Positions 5,246 through 6,321 of a DNA stretch of 6,321 nucleotides are shown piece by piece. A program made the position numbers and the translations under genes. This stretch comes from Chloroflexota bacterium. Its GTDB lineage: Bacteria; Chloroflexota; Chloroflexia; Thermomicrobiales; UBA6265. The notes beneath the pieces were generated by a model. It ran no database searches. It was given only the letters and a program-made list of their open reading frames with translations, and was not told the origin of the DNA. How positions within the stretch are numbered: position 1 is the stretch's first letter; each line of letters starts with the position of its first letter. The stretch covers positions 1-6,321 of the forward strand of contig JAFAEX010000231.1 in the NCBI GenBank assembly GCA_023423795.1, given 5' to 3'.

Positions 5246-6034
5246 ATGGCGCTGTTGGCTCCGGACCGGATCGCGTTGCAGTTGTACACGCTGCGGGAAG
5301 ACGCCCAGCACGACCTGATCGGGGTGCTGAGGACGGTAGCCGGGATCGGCTACCGGGGCGTCGAGTTCGCCGGGTTGCAGGGAATCGAGCCGAAGCGGGT
5401 GCGCGCGGCGCTCGACGAACTGGGCATGGTCACCGCCGCGGCGCACGTCCCCTTGCAGCGCTGGGAGGGCGAGCCGGACGCGGTGCTGGCCGAACTGGCG
5501 ACGATCGGCTGCCCGACGGCGGTCGTGCCGTGGCTGCCGCCGGAACGGCGCGGCGGCCTGGCCTCGGCGATGGAGTTGGCGGGGCAGTTGAACGCGATCG
5601 CCCGGCGCTGCGCCGACGCCGGATTCGCCTTCGCCTACCACAACCACGACTTCGAGTTCGCGCCGCTGCCCGACGCCGAGGGCGACGCGAAGACGATGTT
5701 CGACGTGCTGGTGGCCGAGACCGACCCCGCGCTGGTCGGGTTCGAACTGGACCTGTACTGGGCCGCGGTGGCCGGGGTCGATCCCGGCGAACTGCTGGCG
5801 CGCATGGCCGGGCGCGTCCCGCTGGTCCACCTCAAGGACATGGGGCAGGAGACCAACGCGCGCGGCATCCCGGCCGACAAGCCGGTCGGCGCGGGCACGC
5901 TCGACTGGGCGGCGCTGGTCCCCGCATCGCAGACCGCCGGCGCGCAGTGGGGCATCGTCGAGCAAGACAACCCGAACCCGGACGACCCGGTCGGCGACGT
6001 GCGCGCGGCGTTCGCCTACCTGACGGCGGGCTGA
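5246..6034 (+). CDS. Sugar phosphate isomerase/epimerase (xylose isomerase-like TIM barrel)
   Basis: The 262-residue protein is a typical length for the AP-endonuclease-2/xylose-isomerase-like barrel family, which interconverts ketoses, epimerises sugars or dehydrates inosose using a divalent metal. Visible motifs run in barrel order: IALQLYTLRE at 9-18, RGVEFAG at 37-43 (E40), AAHVPL at 65-70 (H67), FAYHNHDFEF at 129-138 with E137, FELDLYW at 166-172 with D169, PLVHLKDMG at 192-200 with H195, and GIVEQDNP at 236-243 with E239. By family knowledge the metal ligands would be E137, D169, H195 and E239. It lies downstream of the Gfo/Idh/MocA gene on the same strand and probably shares its transcript; that pairing is common in sugar or inositol catabolism. 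No signal peptide is present, so it is cytoplasmic. The substrate is not assignable. Confidence 0.92.
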   Translation: MALLAPDRIALQLYTLREDAQHDLIGVLRTVAGIGYRGVEFAGLQGIEPKRVRAALDELGMVTAAAHVPLQRWEGEPDAVLAELATIGCPTAVVPWLPPERRGGLASAMELAGQLNAIARRCADAGFAFAYHNHDFEFAPLPDAEGDAKTMFDVLVAETDPALVGFELDLYWAAVAGVDPGELLARMAGRVPLVHLKDMGQETNARGIPADKPVGAGTLDWAALVPASQTAGAQWGIVEQDNPNPDDPVGDVRAAFAYLTAG

Positions 6035-6040
6035 GGCCTC

Positions 6041-6054
6041 GCCGCAGGGGCGGC
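6041..6054 (+). terminator. Weak hairpin just past the isomerase stop
   Basis: GCCGC at 6041-6045 pairs perfectly with GCGGC at 6050-6054 around AGGG, seven bases after the stop codon. There is no T-run afterwards, so if it ends transcription it would be imperfectly. In DNA this GC-rich a 5-bp stem can arise by chance. Confidence 0.25.
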
Positions 6055-6132
6055 ATCGGCTCGGACCCTGTCGTCATCGGCGCGAGCCGGCGGCGGGTGC
6101 GAGACGGCCGCGGCCGCGCCCGCCCGGGCCTG

Positions 6133-6321
6133 AATCCCCTCCGGGGTTGAGCCCGACGGACGGAGTCTCGCCCTTTGTGCCCAGTCTCGGAGGGACTTCG
6201 TCGGCGTAGCCCGGGGTTGATGGCGTTTGCCAAACTAGTCCGGGCATCGGTCGAGCGGGCGCGATGATGGCGGTTGCCAAATTAGGGCGGCCACCGCCCG
6301 TGCTCAGCCCCGGAGGGGCTT
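6133..6321. repeat. Repeat block with 18-bp inverted ends and internal direct repeats
   Basis: The first 18 bases (AATCCCCTCCGGGGTTGA, 6133-6150) match the complement of the last 18 (6304-6321) at 16 positions, and the 3' end alone forms a hairpin AGCCCC-GGA-GGGGCT. Inside, CCGGGGTTGA recurs at 6141-6150 and 6211-6220. A 20-bp unit, GATGGCGTTTGCCAAACTAG at 6219-6238, recurs at 6266-6285 with two differences, 47 bases apart. No coding gene is supported. The organisation suits a dispersed non-coding repeat or a miniature inverted-repeat element. The window ends at 6321, so the right border is unproved. Confidence 0.6.

Noticed and set aside
6035..6321. tRNA or structured RNA gene at the right end
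   Set aside because: No cloverleaf, anticodon arm or CCA-type acceptor could be found; the structure present is explained by inverted and direct repeats.

Overview
The window is GC-rich DNA, most likely from a bacterial chromosome. Coding blocks I counted by hand run about 67-80% G+C in the oxidoreductase gene, 57-65% in the regulator gene, and 50-55% in the intergenic stretch around 1920-2160. The gene families, together with abundant short intergenic hairpin repeats, remind me of the Thermomicrobia side of Chloroflexota. That placement is a low-confidence inference, and no rRNA or other marker gene is present to test it.

Layout. 1-155 holds a dispersed-type palindrome and a short heptad repeat. 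156-1322 (minus) encodes an enolase-superfamily acid-sugar dehydratase that closely resembles D-tartrate dehydratase TarD, with all catalytic positions present. 1468-1556 is a cluster of three hairpins with C(UUCA)G loops, and it runs into the 3' end of the next gene. 1533-1880 (minus) encodes a short DprA/SLOG-like protein whose last 40 or so residues do not look like the family and whose final residues come from one of the hairpins; I suspect a truncation or fusion by a mobile-element remnant. 1881-2180 is a relatively AT-rich intergenic region with a 10-bp inverted repeat, a small hairpin and an iteron-like cluster of ACGCTATGG units. 2181-3956 (minus) encodes a 591-residue AlbA_2 (Schlafen-like) plus GHKL-ATPase regulator with two C-terminal winged-helix domains.

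A 69-bp divergent intergenic region follows. 4026-5147 (plus) is a Gfo/Idh/MocA oxidoreductase and 5246-6034 (plus) a sugar phosphate isomerase/epimerase of the xylose-isomerase-like TIM-barrel type. They are separated by 98 bp containing an inverted array of GGGTNNC heptads. 6035-6321 has no gene; it contains a block bounded by 18-bp inverted ends and an internal 20-bp direct repeat, reaching the window edge.

Functionally, the three enzymes (dehydratase, NAD(P)-dependent sugar oxidoreductase, sugar isomerase) fit scavenging of sugars or sugar acids, and the two plus-strand genes probably form one transcription unit. The lower-GC regulator and the SLOG fragment sit between them like an acquired island. 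The most interesting signals are the iteron-like cluster, the hairpin trio fused into the SLOG-like reading frame, and the several unrelated families of intergenic repeat.
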